Positions 36,590 to 47,187 of a DNA stretch of 64,000 nucleotides are shown here, one piece after another. Position 1 is the first letter of the stretch; each line of letters opens with the position of its first letter. The stretch covers positions 248,001 to 312,000 of the forward strand of contig CBDBHT010000007.1 of NCBI GenBank assembly GCA_965205965.1. The letters run 5' to 3'. A program made the position numbers and the translations under genes. Under the pieces are notes generated by a model that was not told where the DNA came from, ran no database searches, and saw only the letters and a program-made list of their open reading frames with translations. The stretch is from Bin55 sp965205965 (GTDB lineage Bacteria; Pseudomonadota; Gammaproteobacteria; Pseudomonadales; Azotimanducaceae).

Positions 36590-38953
36590 ATGATTCGGAA
36601 AGATTATACGCACAATGCCACGAAGAAGTCGGCATGCCATCATCTGGCGGACGATGAGGAGTTTGTGAGGCGGCTGGTGCAAGAGACGCTCAACGAGGTG
36701 CTGGAGAGTGAGATGACGGAGTTTCTGGGAGCGGGCAAGAGCGAGCGGACGAAGACGCGTCAGGGCTACCGTTCTGGATACTACCGGCGCGATCTGACGA
36801 TGAAGGTGGGCGCGATCGAGCTGAGGGTTCCGCAGGAACGCAGCGGCCAGTTCAGCACGCAATGGCATTCGTTTAGTGATCATTGTCATTCGTTTAAGGA
36901 AGTGCCCTTCACCCCTGTATGGAATGCCAGTCCTATGTTGAGTTAATCAGCAGTTTTTGCTTGCAGTCTTCTCCCTCGCTGCCACATCTTCACGGGTTTT
37001 CGGGATCGTCGTTCGAAGGATCTGCCGGGCCGGAGTCGTTGTCGGCATCGGATGATGTCGCGAACCACCTGGGTGACCGTTTCCTGTAGCGCGGATGCCT
37101 GCTTCAGCAACAGGGCTCTCGATGTCGGCCGCCACCATCGCCAGTCCGTGCTTGAAATGGGTCTGCCTGCGCGGCTTGCCATGTTCGTGCGGGCTTTCGT
37201 TCCATCGATGGTCGCCGTGACCGGAGAACCGCCGGGTCATGGCGTTCAGGGGGAAGCCGGCATAGAGTTTCTGTTTCACTCCCCGCTCGCTTGGTCCATG
37301 GAAGTCTTCCACCTCCATCCGTTGTTTGGACACCTTGTACCATTCTTCCACGCCCCATCTTGCGCGATACCGCTCCGCCAGTTGCGGGATGGTGTATTGC
37401 TTCGAATCCAGCAGGGTGGTTCCGAGGATGAAGACCGTTTTGCCGACGAGGTATTTCACCAGCCGAAGGCAGTGTGCACCACAGGTGGCGAGTGTGCCTT
37501 TGCGGGGGGCGATCTCCATCACCACATCCTCTCGATCGCCGGGGATGAAATGGTCGATGTCGGCACCGGTTTTCCGCTTTATCCCGAACACCGCATGCAG
37601 TCCCCGGATCACGTGCACGTGCAGCATCCGTAGACAGGATCCAGGGCTTTCCCCGCCCTTCGGCGTCCGCCAGCCAAGATGACTGCAGATGGCCGAAGCC
37701 AGCTCATCGCGACTCAAGGACGGAAACAGCTCCACCGTCCTCTGAATGTCCGCAATCCGACGGCGGGTCAGCCGCCTGCCACAAAATGTGATCGACTTCA
37801 GATCCACGATTCTCGAACCCATCCACTTTCCGTCCGAAACAATTCCATACAGCATAGTTTGCCAAAAAAAATGTCGCAACGCAACCCCTTTTTTTGAACA
37901 CTCCAAAAAACAGAAACAAGTCCCAGTCAATCAATGGGTTATAGAAAACCCTCAAAGGCGCAGATCGACTTTTCTCAAACCGAATGCCATTGGTTCAGCA
38001 CGCGGGTGTTCGAGCGCTATCAGCGTTCGGAGAAGGCACTGGTGGCCGTGCTGTCGGAGATGTATGTGCAGGGGGTCTCGACGCGTCGGGTGAGCCGACT
38101 GGCGGAAGATCTGTGCGGTCACGAGTTTTCACCGGCGACGATCTCGGCCATGGTGTCGAAGCTGGACGCGTCGCTGAAGGCGTTTGCGGAACGTCGGCTG
38201 GAGGAGGCGTATCCGTATGTGCTGCTGGATGCCCGGTATGAGAAGGTGAGAGAGGAGGGCTCGGTGCGTTCCCGGGCGGTGCAGATTGCCATCGGGATTG
38301 ACGGCGAGGGTCGGCGTCAGGTGTTGGCGGCGGAGGTGGCGAACCGGGGAAGCGAGGTGTCGTGGACGGAATTCCTGTCGCATCTGAAGGAACGTGGCCT
38401 GCGGGGAGTCGAGTATGTGGTCTCGGGCAGTCATGAGGGATTAAAGCATGCGATCTCGAAAGTGCTGCCGACCGCGCTGTGGCAACGGTGCTGCGTCCAT
38501 TTTCTGCGCAATGCCAGGGACAAGCTGTCCCGGAGTGCTGATCCCGCGTGTCTGGAGGGTTTGAAACGGTTGTGGGGCTGTGAGCATGTCGGGGAGGCTC
38601 GTGAGGCACTGGGTGCCTGGGTAGCCCGTTGGGGCGATGAGAAAGGGTTTGGCAGGCTAGTGGAATGGGTCGAGGATCATGTCGAGGAGACGCTGACGGT
38701 GTATCGGCTGCCTAGGGAACATCGCCTGCGGATGAAGTCCACGAACATGCTGGAGCGGTACAACGAGGAGCTCCGTCGGCGCACGCGTGTCGTCAGGATC
38801 TTCCCGAACGCGGAGTCCTGTCTGCGTCTGATCTTGGCACTTGCGGCGGAGACCCATGAGCGGTGGCTGACGGGGCAGCGTTATCTATATGGCCGGATCG
38901 GCGTGGTTCGCGCATCCGAACCGGAATCCGAGACATGGCAGGAGGCGGCATGA
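36590..38953 (+). pseudogene. IS256-family transposase interrupted by IS4 derivative
   Basis: The start is the same AAAAGGAG-ATG as in copy A. The frame is normal up to RSGQFST (36860), is broken by the 1131-bp insertion, and resumes at 38000 with STRVFERYQRSEKALVAVL through LLDARYEKVREEG, VVSGSHEGLKHAI and NMLERYNEELRRR to the stop. Here the second catalytic aspartate block reads VVSGSHEGL instead of VVSDRHEGL in copy A: the D is lost, so this copy would be inactive even without the insertion. Confidence 0.9.
36861..37991 (-). mobile_element. Internally deleted IS4-family element, copy B
   Basis: Same ends and same internal deletion as 8603-9734. Duplication: (A)GTTCAGCACGC at 36849-36860 and (G)GTTCAGCACGC at 37992-38003, 11 of 12 bases identical. 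The encoded remnant (36947-37820, minus) differs from copy A mainly by a 1-bp indel that changes the C-terminus to ...REKTASKNC. Confidence 0.9.
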
Positions 38954-38974
38954 AACGCCCGAAAATTTCGCGCC

Positions 38975-39010
38975 GAGCGGAGACCCGCCCATATGGGCGG
39001 GTCTCCGCTC
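38975..39010. repeat. Perfect 36-bp palindrome near the IS256 right end
   Basis: Two 18-base arms starting GAGCGGAGACCCGCCCAT meet without a spacer. It follows the transposase stop by about 20 bases and could act as a terminator or block read-through into the element. In copy A the same palindrome is split at its centre by the IS4 derivative. Confidence 0.9.
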
Positions 39011-40318
39011 CCACCAGAAATTGCAGAAGATTCTTGACACAACTTCCGAAGGTTGTGTTCCAGGTACTGGACGTTCTTCAGCGTGTTGAAGGTCTCGTTC
39101 TCGATCTTCCAGCGACTGCGAGCCGCGCGAGCCAGTTCGCTGGCGTTATGCGGATTGAGCGGCAGATCGGTGACCCAGGTGAACGCCCGCCGCGCATCCT
39201 CGCCGGAGCCACGCCGCTCCGAGCTCTGCAGCACCTGGACCTTCAGGTCGGGGTTCGCAGCATTCAGTTCCACCTCCGGCACCACGCGCAGCTGGCGATC
39301 CCGCTCCTGCCCTTCGGGCGAGGGATCTGCAAACCAGGGCGCATCGGAACGATCCAGCTGAGCCTGCAGATGCGGATGGTCGCCCGCCCGAGCCACCAGC
39401 AGAAAGCGCAGTCCATGCTCCTGCAGCAGCCGGATCTGGGGACCCTGCGAGAACAGCCCATCGGCAATCACGATCAACTTCATGCGCCGATAAAGCGAAG
39501 CCAGGACCGGAACTAGCCGGGCCCAGGCACCCCGCTCGCAGTCGTTCTTCGTCGAGCCATCCCCGTTGCAAACCGCTTCTATCGCCATCGGCAGCACCTG
39601 CCGCTGATCCGGATGCACCATCACCGCACACAACTGCTGATGGGAGTACGTGCTCGAACCGTTGCGGTGCCGGGCCCGCAGACAGCACGGACCGTGAACC
39701 CGCTGGGAGGAAAAGGTGCCGGTACCATCCACGGCTACCAGATAATGACCGCGCCACGCCGACATCCGCTGCAGTGCCTTGCCGCGCTGGGCGCGTTGCA
39801 GAACCTGCTGAAACGCCCGCCGATACCGCACCGGCGAGATCGGATCCAGGCGACGGCGCAGAGTCGTGTCGCAGGGAACCTGCGCCAGACCGTACAGACG
39901 ACGCAGATTCATTTCCACCACCTTGTGCCGGTGCCTCGTTACATCAAACTGCAGCAGCGAGGCGTGCTTCTCCAGAAACACCGCCAGACCCGACATCAGA
40001 CAGTCACCGGTGGAAAACTTCCGCCCGCATACCTCCTCAACGACCGCCTCAAATACTTCACGAACCACCCGCAGCAAACCGGGTTTGCTCACATCCTTGC
40101 GCAACTTCAACGCACCCATCCTTGGATACCTCGTTTGTCTGGTAACTCTATATTAACCTATCATCTATCCTCAAACGATAAGCCTACGCTCTTATTATTG
40201 CGAAAGCCAATGCGCAAAGTCCATACCTATAGCGGGGTTGGGGCTATACGGGGAATTGCTGGGTTCCAGATACCGATACTGACCCCATATATCGCGAAAC
40301 CCAATCCGGAAAGTCTAG

Positions 40319-40556
40319 GGCCTGTTGACATCCATGCCACCATCCATCGCGAATCTCAAACGATGTCTTTTCGGCACGTTTCACGATGTCGACAAACTCC
40401 AGAAACACCTCGATGAATTTGCCTATCGCTACAGCCGTCGCTTTTGGGAACCGCAACTGCCCTATCAGTTGTTGGCCATCGCCGCACCGCATCAACCTTC
40501 TACCGGCAAAACACATGTACGCCCAGTCCAACCTACAACTGCGACAAGTGTATAAG
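40319..40556 (+). pseudogene. IS1595-family transposase, C-terminal remnant
   Basis: Reads CLFGTFHDVDKLQKHLDEFAYRYSRRFWEPQLPYQLL, the characteristic C-terminal end of IS1595 (ISXO2-like) transposases. The rest is absent, cut by the ISNCY insertion and decay. Confidence 0.78.
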
Positions 40557-41307
40557 CATGTTAGGATATTTTATTCGGCATTAAGGGCTTCCTTGCCGAG
40601 ATTCTCTATCGCCTTGAGTGTTTCAAATATATCGTTCCATGTTGTCGAATGGTTAAGGATACAGATTCTAAGCGAGAATTTGCTATGAAGCATAGTTGAA
40701 GAGATAAACTTGCTATCTTCCCAAAAGAGTCTCGCTAATACGATTCTGTTAATTTTCTCAACTTTTTCCTCGCCTCGAGTTTCGTTCTTTGGATTGACTT
40801 GAAAACAGACTATACTTAAAGACACCGGCAGTATGAGTTCCAGTATCGAACTATTCCTCACGTACTCTTCTGCCTGTTGAGCCAGCTCCACACCCCTCGA
40901 TATAGCACTACGAAAAGCAGGCATGCCAAAGGTCTGAATAGATAACCATATTTTTAATGCTCTTCCAGAACGGCTCAGTTGCAATCCCCGGTCTGAAAAA
41001 TTGGGATGATTGGCACCCCAAAGAGTATCTTGTAAAATGTCATGCTTAATGGTAAATGCGTCCTCAAGAGTTTTTACATCCTTAACCCGGATTTCTCATA
41101 ACCAAGTCGAAAATGATGTTTTTCACGGGATGCGTGGGGTACGGGGCATGGAATGTCGCGTCGCGAGTTCGAAAAGGCTTCGGAGGGCGGACATGCGTGT
41201 GTTTTCCCCGCCTTTTTGCGGGCGGGACGGCGAATCGCTGAGCATCCGGGCGCGGGGAGGTCGGCGCGCTCCGCCGCCAGCGTCATGCACCCGGTTGCAC
41301 CGGGCTT

Positions 41308-42819
41308 TTACGTTGGTGCCAGGCTGGCCCAGATCAAACGGGAATCCTTCCAGTACGGGAAGGTGGACCCGAACGCCAGATGGATCCGCCGCGTGGACAC
41401 CGTCACGCGCACCGGGATCCGGAACAGGCACTTGCGCAGCGTCGATGGACGGCTCCGGCGCAGCATGGCGGATACCGGAAGGTTCTCGAGCCGGCGCTTC
41501 ATCATGCAATGAAGGGCATGGGCCAGTGCGCTCATCCGGAGCCGGAGTGCGTTGACGTTCCAGAGGCTGCTGGAGCATCGGTCCAGGAACAGATCGTTCT
41601 TCTGTTCCTTGATCCAGTTTTCGGCCTCACCCCGGTCGCAGTACATCTCTTCGTAGACCGTTGGCGCGTCGGGCTTCTGGAGCGAGGTGACGGCGAAGCG
41701 ACTGTTGTACCGGGCTTCGCCGACCGTCGCACATGGGCCTTCCGCGACGGCCTCCGGTCCGCCGTCGGCCTTGCCGGCCGGTTCCCCGTCCGCGTTGCCG
41801 ACCGGTTGTCCCGGCAGCCATTCGGCCTTGGCGATCACGCGGCGTTCGCGGCTCCAGCTGTCGCGCGTGCGATAGTCGAAGATCTGGTAGCCGCGGACCG
41901 CTTGCTGCGCATAGTCCGGATCCCGCTTCAACCGGTCCCGCAGATCGTCCATCAACGGTTGGACCCGGTCTTTCAGCCGATCATTGCGCGGCAGTCCCAG
42001 CACGTAATCCACGCCCCGCGCCTCGCACCACGTCATCAACTCGTCGCGGCAGTAGGCCCCGTCGGCGCGGATCAGGATCGGCACCTGCGGAAATCGCTTC
42101 CGCAGCCGGTCCACGAGCGGCGCGACCGTCTCCACCACGCCCGCCGCCACATCGCTGCTTGACGTGCGCAGTTCCGTCCGCACCGGCCAGCCGTTGCAGA
42201 ACACCAGCCGCGGAAGGTAGCAGTATTCATGGTAGTACCCGTGATAGAACCGGTGCTCCTGCCGGCCGTGCAGTTCCACGTCCGTGGCATCGATGTCCAG
42301 CACCAGCCGCTTCGGCATCTGGCCCTGCTCACCCCACACCAGGTACAGCTCCACGAGCAGCTCGTCGAGCGTATCGAAATCCACGGTGATCTGGCGCGCT
42401 TTCGCCGGGTCCCGCCCGTTCGCCGACAGCTCCATCCGGTTCAGCGTGCTTTTGCCGGCCAGCGGCTCGCAGTCCGAACGCGCACACTCCACACGCCCCA
42501 TGGCCGTGGACAGGGCCCGGTCCCGCCGCAGCTCGTCGTGATCGTTCACATCTTCGTAGCCCAGCGCGAGACCCAAAATCCGCTGCCCCAGCAACGCCAC
42601 CAGCGGATGCGCCACCTTGGACGGGTCCCGGTGGTCCGTGAAACATGCCGAGGCGGGCTCGAACAGCCGGACCTGCTCGGCCAGCATCATCAGCAGTGCC
42701 GATCCCCCGTTGGAACTCAGCTCGCCTCCACTGCAGTCCACCTCCATCCGCGCCGGACGGACCCCTTTCGCCATCCGACGCACCAACCGGTCCGCGCCGC
42801 GCTTTTGCTTGCTCTTCAT
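41308..42819 (-). CDS. IS1380-family transposase, intact
   Basis: 503 residues from the ATG at 42819 (MKSKQKRGADRLVRRMAKG), with GGAGGG 6 bases upstream. Longer in-frame extension to 42987 reads into the IS4 passenger and is not the true start. DDE landmarks: LVLDIDATDVELHGRQEHRF, VPILIRADGAYCRDELM, EEMYCDRGEAENWIKEQKND. The FYHGYYHEYCYLPRLVFCNGWPV stretch is typical of IS1380. An acidic-glycine-rich insert (GNADGEPAGKADGGPEA) lies between the last two blocks. No disruption seen. Confidence 0.92.
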   Translation of the reverse strand: MKSKQKRGADRLVRRMAKGVRPARMEVDCSGGELSSNGGSALLMMLAEQVRLFEPASACFTDHRDPSKVAHPLVALLGQRILGLALGYEDVNDHDELRRDRALSTAMGRVECARSDCEPLAGKSTLNRMELSANGRDPAKARQITVDFDTLDELLVELYLVWGEQGQMPKRLVLDIDATDVELHGRQEHRFYHGYYHEYCYLPRLVFCNGWPVRTELRTSSSDVAAGVVETVAPLVDRLRKRFPQVPILIRADGAYCRDELMTWCEARGVDYVLGLPRNDRLKDRVQPLMDDLRDRLKRDPDYAQQAVRGYQIFDYRTRDSWSRERRVIAKAEWLPGQPVGNADGEPAGKADGGPEAVAEGPCATVGEARYNSRFAVTSLQKPDAPTVYEEMYCDRGEAENWIKEQKNDLFLDRCSSSLWNVNALRLRMSALAHALHCMMKRRLENLPVSAMLRRSRPSTLRKCLFRIPVRVTVSTRRIHLAFGSTFPYWKDSRLIWASLAPT

Positions 42820-42861
42820 CCCGTACCCTCCTCCATCCGGCCCCATCGGCCGCGTTGCGCC

Positions 42862-43370
42862 CACCCTTCGGCCAGCGTGGCCGCATATCCCGGACGCCCC
42901 TTCCAGAACACCCACCGGAACATGCACAGTACGACCACCAGCGTGTTCAGCACGCGCCGCCGCTGCCAGAGCCGGACCCCAAAGCATCCTCCGGGGCCAA
43001 GACGGCTGCCGGCGACCTGCAGGACCCTAATCGATCCCGACCCTTCGGCGTGAACCAGCCCAGATGACTACGCAGGGTGGATGCCAACTCATGGCGGCTC
43101 AGTGCCGAAAACCGTGCCACCGTCTTCTGAAGGTCCACCATCCAACGGCGGGTCAGCCGCGTGCCACCCAAGGTGGTCGACTTCAAGTTCTCGATTCGGA
43201 AATCCATCACGTTGGCACCAGAGACCATCTAACCAAGCGTAGATTGCCATAACCCATGCCAAAACGCAAGTGTTTTTTTGAAGAACCCCCAAAAAAACGG
43301 ATATGTTTCCGTATATCAACCGGTTACACGACATCCTCAAAGACCGGGATCCCTTTCCGTGTTCATCCGC
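42862..43370 (-). other. IS4-derived passenger segment inside IS1380 copy 3 (approximate bounds)
   Basis: Mirror of the segment at 18345-18852, with the same internal junction (GRDRLGSCRSPAAVLAPED). Small indels differ between the two. Encodes only the N-terminal piece of an IS4 transposase. Confidence 0.8.
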
Positions 43371-44685
43371 ATGCCATCGCAGCCACCGGGGGCGAAACTT
43401 CCCGACCAGTCGGGGAGCGTTCGGGCCTCGTCAAGACCAGAACCCAGGGGCGTGCGATAGGGACGTCCGCCGCATGCTCACCCGCATGGCTCATCATCCA
43501 GTCGACAACAGCATCTTGCACGGGATGCGCCGCTTTGCACGCCGGTCGTGGCGGTCCGCAAAACGGGCCCAGGCGCATGCTACAAGTCCGACCCGAACGC
43601 ACCCCTTTCGCCATCCAACGCACCCATCCGTCCGAACGCACCCCGCTACCATCCCCTTCCCCCCGGCAAAGCCCAATCAACTTCGTGGTATCAACAACTT
43701 ACACGCACATACATCGCACCCAAGCCATCCATTATGAGAAATAAGGGTTAACCATAAGGCACCCCGTCTCGTACGGTTGAAAGAACCATTTGTGCCCATC
43801 TAGCACGATCGAATCCGCACGTTCAATACCGGATAAGAGTTTTTTGCCTCTTTCTGTAACAACCGCGAAACCGCCGTATGCAGCATCGACATGCATCCAG
43901 ATTCCTTCATTTTCACAGATATTCGCGATGTCGTACAGGAAGAGTCAATAGAGCTTGTGCTACTTGAGCCAGCATTAGTAGCAGCTACCAAGATCGGGTT
44001 ATATCCTGCTGATTTATCCTCAGTTATAGAGTGAGCCAGAGCCTCCGTATCAATACGGAACGTAGCGTCGGTCTCAATCATGCGAATGCGCTCCGGACGA
44101 ATGCCAATTATCTTCGCGGCCCGCACTTGAGCCGAATGACTTTGATCACTCATGTAGACTGTAGCGTTTTCAGGGTGCCCGGCGGCTTCACGAGCAGCTA
44201 CGAAAGCATTCGAACTCGCTGCTGAACCTCCCGCTAGTTAATAACCCCCCTCCAGAGTCGGGATATCCAAGCCATTCTCGAAATCAGCCGGTTACCGTCA
44301 GTTCGACTTGGCTCATTCCGCTCGCGATCAACCAACTGGCTTGATTGATATTAAACCCACCAATCAAAAAGTCTGCCAAGATACCCGGCCAAGTAGGGTA
44401 ATTTGGAATAAATCCAAATGAACGAGGATGGTCTAATCGTAACCCCTTCGGAAGAATTTCTTTTGCAGCATCTTCAATGACTTTCAAAGCTGGTCTTCCA
44501 TTTTCTGGGGGCACTTCCACAAACCGGTCAACTAACTCCGAACGAAAATTACCATCCCAAGCATTGACGTCAGGAAGTGTCTTAATACTTTCCACGACAA
44601 GCTCAGCTGTTCTTCACGCAAGTTCGAGCATATGTTCGCGAGACATTGTGAGTCCGTTTCGAACGTCGCGAGGATTATGATTTGA

Positions 44686-44818
44686 GCTGGCAGTCTGCGT
44701 CGTAGAGAATTTGGGGGACATTTTTAGGATATCTAGTGTCTGTGAGGAAACCCCATTTTACGACGGATTTAACCCGGATAATACACGAATAAGACAGCAA
44801 TCAATAGAGGTGTCCAGG
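44686..44818. repeat. Patchwork of repeat ends (MITE-B, 2.4-kb IS end, MITE-A)
   Basis: In order: MITE-B left end GGCAGTCTGCGTCGTAGA (44690), then AGTGTCTGTGAGGAAACCCC (about 44739), the terminus of the IS at 2441-4260, then the MITE-A right end CAATCAATAGAGGTGTCC (about 44800). All are fragments. Confidence 0.65.
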
Positions 44819-44850
44819 TACTTAAGTTACCTATCGAAGGAGACCTTGCC

Positions 44851-45505
44851 GTGACTCAATGTTGCCCGAATTTCATCCTATGTTCATCCTTGCGATGCCG
44901 CAAGGTGGAGGCCGCATTCAGCGACGGTGCGATCACCGGTAACGGGGGTATTCCGTTGCTCGCAAAGGTGGGCCGGCAGTTGGGTCTGACCCACGCGGTT
45001 CGCAGTCGCTGGAAGGTCGAGAACAAGACGTTCAACACGCTAAAGAACGTCCAGTACCCTGGAACACAACTTCGGACACGGGAACCCAGTACCCTGTCGG
45101 ATACTTTCGCCGCACTGATGCTGCTAGCGTTCCTGATCAACCAAGTGCTGCACCCGCATCGCGACGTGGGAACGTCTGCGCAGCAGTTTCTGTGCGGTGC
45201 TCTTCGAAACAAAACTGGCAGCAACTGTAAGGCCACGCCCTCAGGCTCTACACCATGCAAATCGCCTACGATACGTCCTGACGGCCGACCGCCTCCCGAG
45301 CTGGATCAAATCCATCATTGGGACGGGACCCGAGGTCTCATGCTGCCCTGACTGTCTAAGAGACTCGCATATCGGTGCCTGGAACCCGTCTCAATGCACG
45401 ACGACATGCCATGTGAACCGCATGAAAACGTCGGTTTCCCGTACCAAAACACGGAAAGACCGACGTCAAGCCCAAAATGAAACTATACGGGGAATATTGC
45501 TGTGT
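44851..45505 (+). pseudogene. Degenerate IS: IS1380-like N-terminus joined to ISNCY C-terminus
   Basis: VEAAFSDGAITGNGGIPLLAKVGRQLGLTHAV resembles the N-terminus of an IS1380-type transposase. It is joined directly to RSRWKVENKTFNTLKNVQYPGTQLRTREPSTLSDTFAALMLLAFLINQ, the ISNCY C-terminal region, and the ISNCY right end (CTATACGGGGAATATTGCTG) closes the segment near 45485-45502. The open frame across the junction is probably accidental. Confidence 0.65.
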
Positions 45506-45955
45506 TCAGTTCCACGTCGTGCACCACGCGCAGCTAGCGACCCGTTCCTGACCTTCGGGGAAGGACCGGCAAACCAAAACGCATCTGCGCGATCCAGTTG
45601 CGGCTGCAGGGCCGGACGCTGCGCGCTTCACTGCCGACCGTCGGACACCAGTTTCAGCCTTCAGACCAACACCCGTACCGGCTTGCAAACCGGTACCGAG
45701 GACTTAAATGACGTTCACAGGGAATAGCTGATGAATGAATTGCGTCCCGATACTTTTGCAGTTTGGCACCGCTAGACACTGTGGAACGTACCCATCAAGA
45801 AACGCTGGAGATTGCCGAGGGCACCCCCCTCACATTTGTTGAGCAAGGGGTCGTGCATCGCAGCCACCAGCACCAATCGGAACGGCAATTGCCCTTCTCA
45901 CCAGCGACAACCGCTTCAAGTTACGCTCCATCCGTACCAAAACAACGGTCTGCTA
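45506..45955. other. ISNCY internal fragment, then unassigned sequence
   Basis: About 45510-45620 matches the middle of the ISNCY transposase (compare 39265-39385) in the minus sense (VPEVEL..., RSDAPWFADP region) with changes. From about 45690 to 45955 nothing was recognised. Confidence 0.55.
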
Positions 45956-47185
45956 GTAGTTTAACTGGTTTTAATTTTCGGGTATAGATGCTTCAGTTTG
46001 GTGCGCGCGTCGTCGACGCTGAGCTGCCAGTCGACCCCGGTCTGTTCGCGATTGCGCTCCTTGGCCCAGGCCGCCGTTTCCGACGTGACCAAAGCCCTGC
46101 TCTCGATCCGGCGATCCAGGCACTGGCGGTGCAACGCACTGAACTCCAGTTCCGCAACGTTCAGCCAGCTCCCGTGTTTCGGCGTGTGCACCAAGTGGAT
46201 TCGGTCGTTCAACCGACTGGCTTCGGCCGGCGGGAACGCGGCGTAGAACGAGTCACCGCTGTGGGTGTTCAAGTTGTCGCACACCAGCGTGATGCTTTCC
46301 GCATCCCGGTAACGCGGCAGATTCGCCAGTGCGCGCACTTGCTTCGCCCAATCCAACGTCGTGCGCCGTTTGGTGACAGCCACTGTCCGCCAGCCGGACA
46401 GCGGCTCTCCGAACATCCACACCGTGCATTCTCCCCGGCGGAGGTAGTGGGCGTCGTACTGCTCCGGCGACCCGGGGCGTACCGGTAACTTCTCGCGGAC
46501 TTCCGACACTAGCTGCTTGCTCATCTCGTCCATGCACACCACCGGATGCCGCGAGTCGTAGGGCCGTTGGTATACCTTGAGCACCCGCTCCATGCCGGCC
46601 ACGAAATGGTGGCTTTGCTGCTTCGGAATGCACCACATTTCTCGCCGCCACGGTTTTAATTCGTTTTTTTAACGCCTGCCGCACGGTCTCCCCGCAAATC
46701 GTTTCGACCACTTCAAGCCGCACCAGCTCTTCCGCCAGCAACTTAACGGTCCACCGAACGCGGCCTTCCGGTGGAACCGAACAGGCCACCTGAACCAGAC
46801 GCGCTTCCTTCTCCCCGTCCAGCTTCTTCGGCACCGGAGGCAACGGCCGAGGCCTACGCTCCAGAGCCTTCATCGGACCCTGCTCCACCGCCCGCCGACG
46901 CATGTGCTGGCAGGTCCGCTCCGTCACCCCCAGCGCATCCACCACCTGCATGTCCGTCAGTGCCGGGCCAGCACCCCCCTGATCCACGGCCAGCAGAATC
47001 CGTGCACGCTGCAGATTCGTCGCCGACACCGCACGACGCGTGCTCGACTTCAGCACCGCTTCCAACTCATCCCGCTCATCCTGAGCTAACTCCACCATGT
47101 ATTTCTTCGGCATCGAATCCTCCTGATCCCAGAACCCCTTCCAATCTACTATTATAAACACGTATTGTTAGAACGGGTAGCCTAC
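45956..47185 (-). mobile_element. IS630-family element with TA target
   Basis: Imperfect ends GTAGTTTAACTGG and (inward) GTAGGCTACCCGT are each flanked by TA (45954-45955 and 47186-47187), consistent with IS630. One transposase in two overlapping frames fills it. Confidence 0.75.
45961..47113 (-). CDS. IS630-family transposase in two frames (possible programmed frameshift)
   Basis: ATG at 47113 (MPKKYMVELAQDERDELEAVL) follows AGGAGG. The first frame has the helix-turn-helix region (LTDMQVVDALGVTERTCQHMRRRAVEQG) and runs to ALKK. At an A7 tract (about 46665-46671) homology moves to the second frame: NELKPWRREMWCIPKQQ, then VVCMDEMSKQL, ITLVCDNLNTH and HGSWLNVAELEFSAL, the DDE triad. Apart from this shift no lesion is visible, so frameshifting or transcriptional slippage on A7 could yield the full protein. 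A simple mutation or sequencing indel is the alternative. Confidence 0.82.
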
Positions 47186-47187
47186 TA

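Larger units (their letters stand above)
36430..39044 (+). mobile_element. IS256-family element, copy B, inserted in ISNCY and carrying an IS4 derivative
   Basis: Left end TGGTTGTGTATAAATTTGTC, right end (inward) AGTTGTGTCAAGAATCTTCT. TCCGAAG is repeated at 36423-36429 and 39045-39051, giving a 7-8-bp duplication as in IS256. The target is the ISNCY transposase gene near LEHNL. Its own transposase is interrupted by the IS4 derivative. Confidence 0.87.
36179..40119 (-). pseudogene. ISNCY-type transposase, interrupted by IS256
   Basis: The N-terminal part (40119 down to about 39045) is intact: MGALKLRKDVSKPGLL, CDTTLRRRLDPISP, LVAVDGTGTFSSQRV (first D), IVIADGLFSQGPQIRLLQEHGL (second D), LARAARSRWKIENETFNTLKNVQYLEHNL (glutamate region). 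The C-terminal part resumes beyond the IS256 at about 36429 with LSDTFAALMLLAFLIDQLLEMACP, shifts frame once, and ends LYGHALGIYTAYLAYDTS. The DDE region is complete, so disruption is by insertion plus one frameshift. Confidence 0.85.
35962..40261 (-). mobile_element. ISNCY-type element, copy B, split by a nested IS256/IS4 insertion
   Basis: Termini CAGCAATTCCCCGTATAG and its inverse at the other end; target duplication GGTTCCAGA at 35953-35961 and 40262-40270. Without the inserted IS256 (36430-39044) the element would be about 1.7 kb. Its transposase reads on the minus strand from 40119. The 9-bp duplication fits IS4-like transposases. Confidence 0.88.
41086..43747 (-). mobile_element. Chimeric IS1380-family element, copy 3, with IS4-derived passenger
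   Basis: Same ends as copies 1 and 2; target duplication TTAA at 41082-41085 and 43748-43751. 2662 bp. It carries the only intact transposase of the three copies, so it is the best candidate for the active form. Confidence 0.9.
40571..44646 (-). pseudogene. PLP-dependent amino-acid decarboxylase, split by IS1380 copy 3
   Basis: The 5' part (44646 to 43752) begins MSREHMLELA, has a TGA, then VVESIKTLPDVNAWDG, RSFGFIPNYPTWPGILADFL, NINQASWLIASGMSQVELTV, further lesions, VYMSDQSHSAQVRAAKIIGI, a frameshift near 43940, and the catalytic IWMHVDAAYGGFAVVTERGKKLL and SIVLDGHKWFFQPYETG with the PLP lysine. The 3' part (41085 to 40571) continues HDILQDTLWGANHPNFSDRGLQLSRSGRALKIWLSIQTFG. It matches the pyridoxal-dependent decarboxylase (aromatic amino acid/glutamate) family. 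Multiple lesions besides the IS indicate long disuse; substrate not assignable. Confidence 0.83.

Noticed and set aside
42820..42987. N-terminal extension of the intact IS1380 transposase
   Set aside because: The extension reads through IS4 passenger DNA; the ATG at 42819 has a good ribosome site and matches the copy that lacks the passenger.
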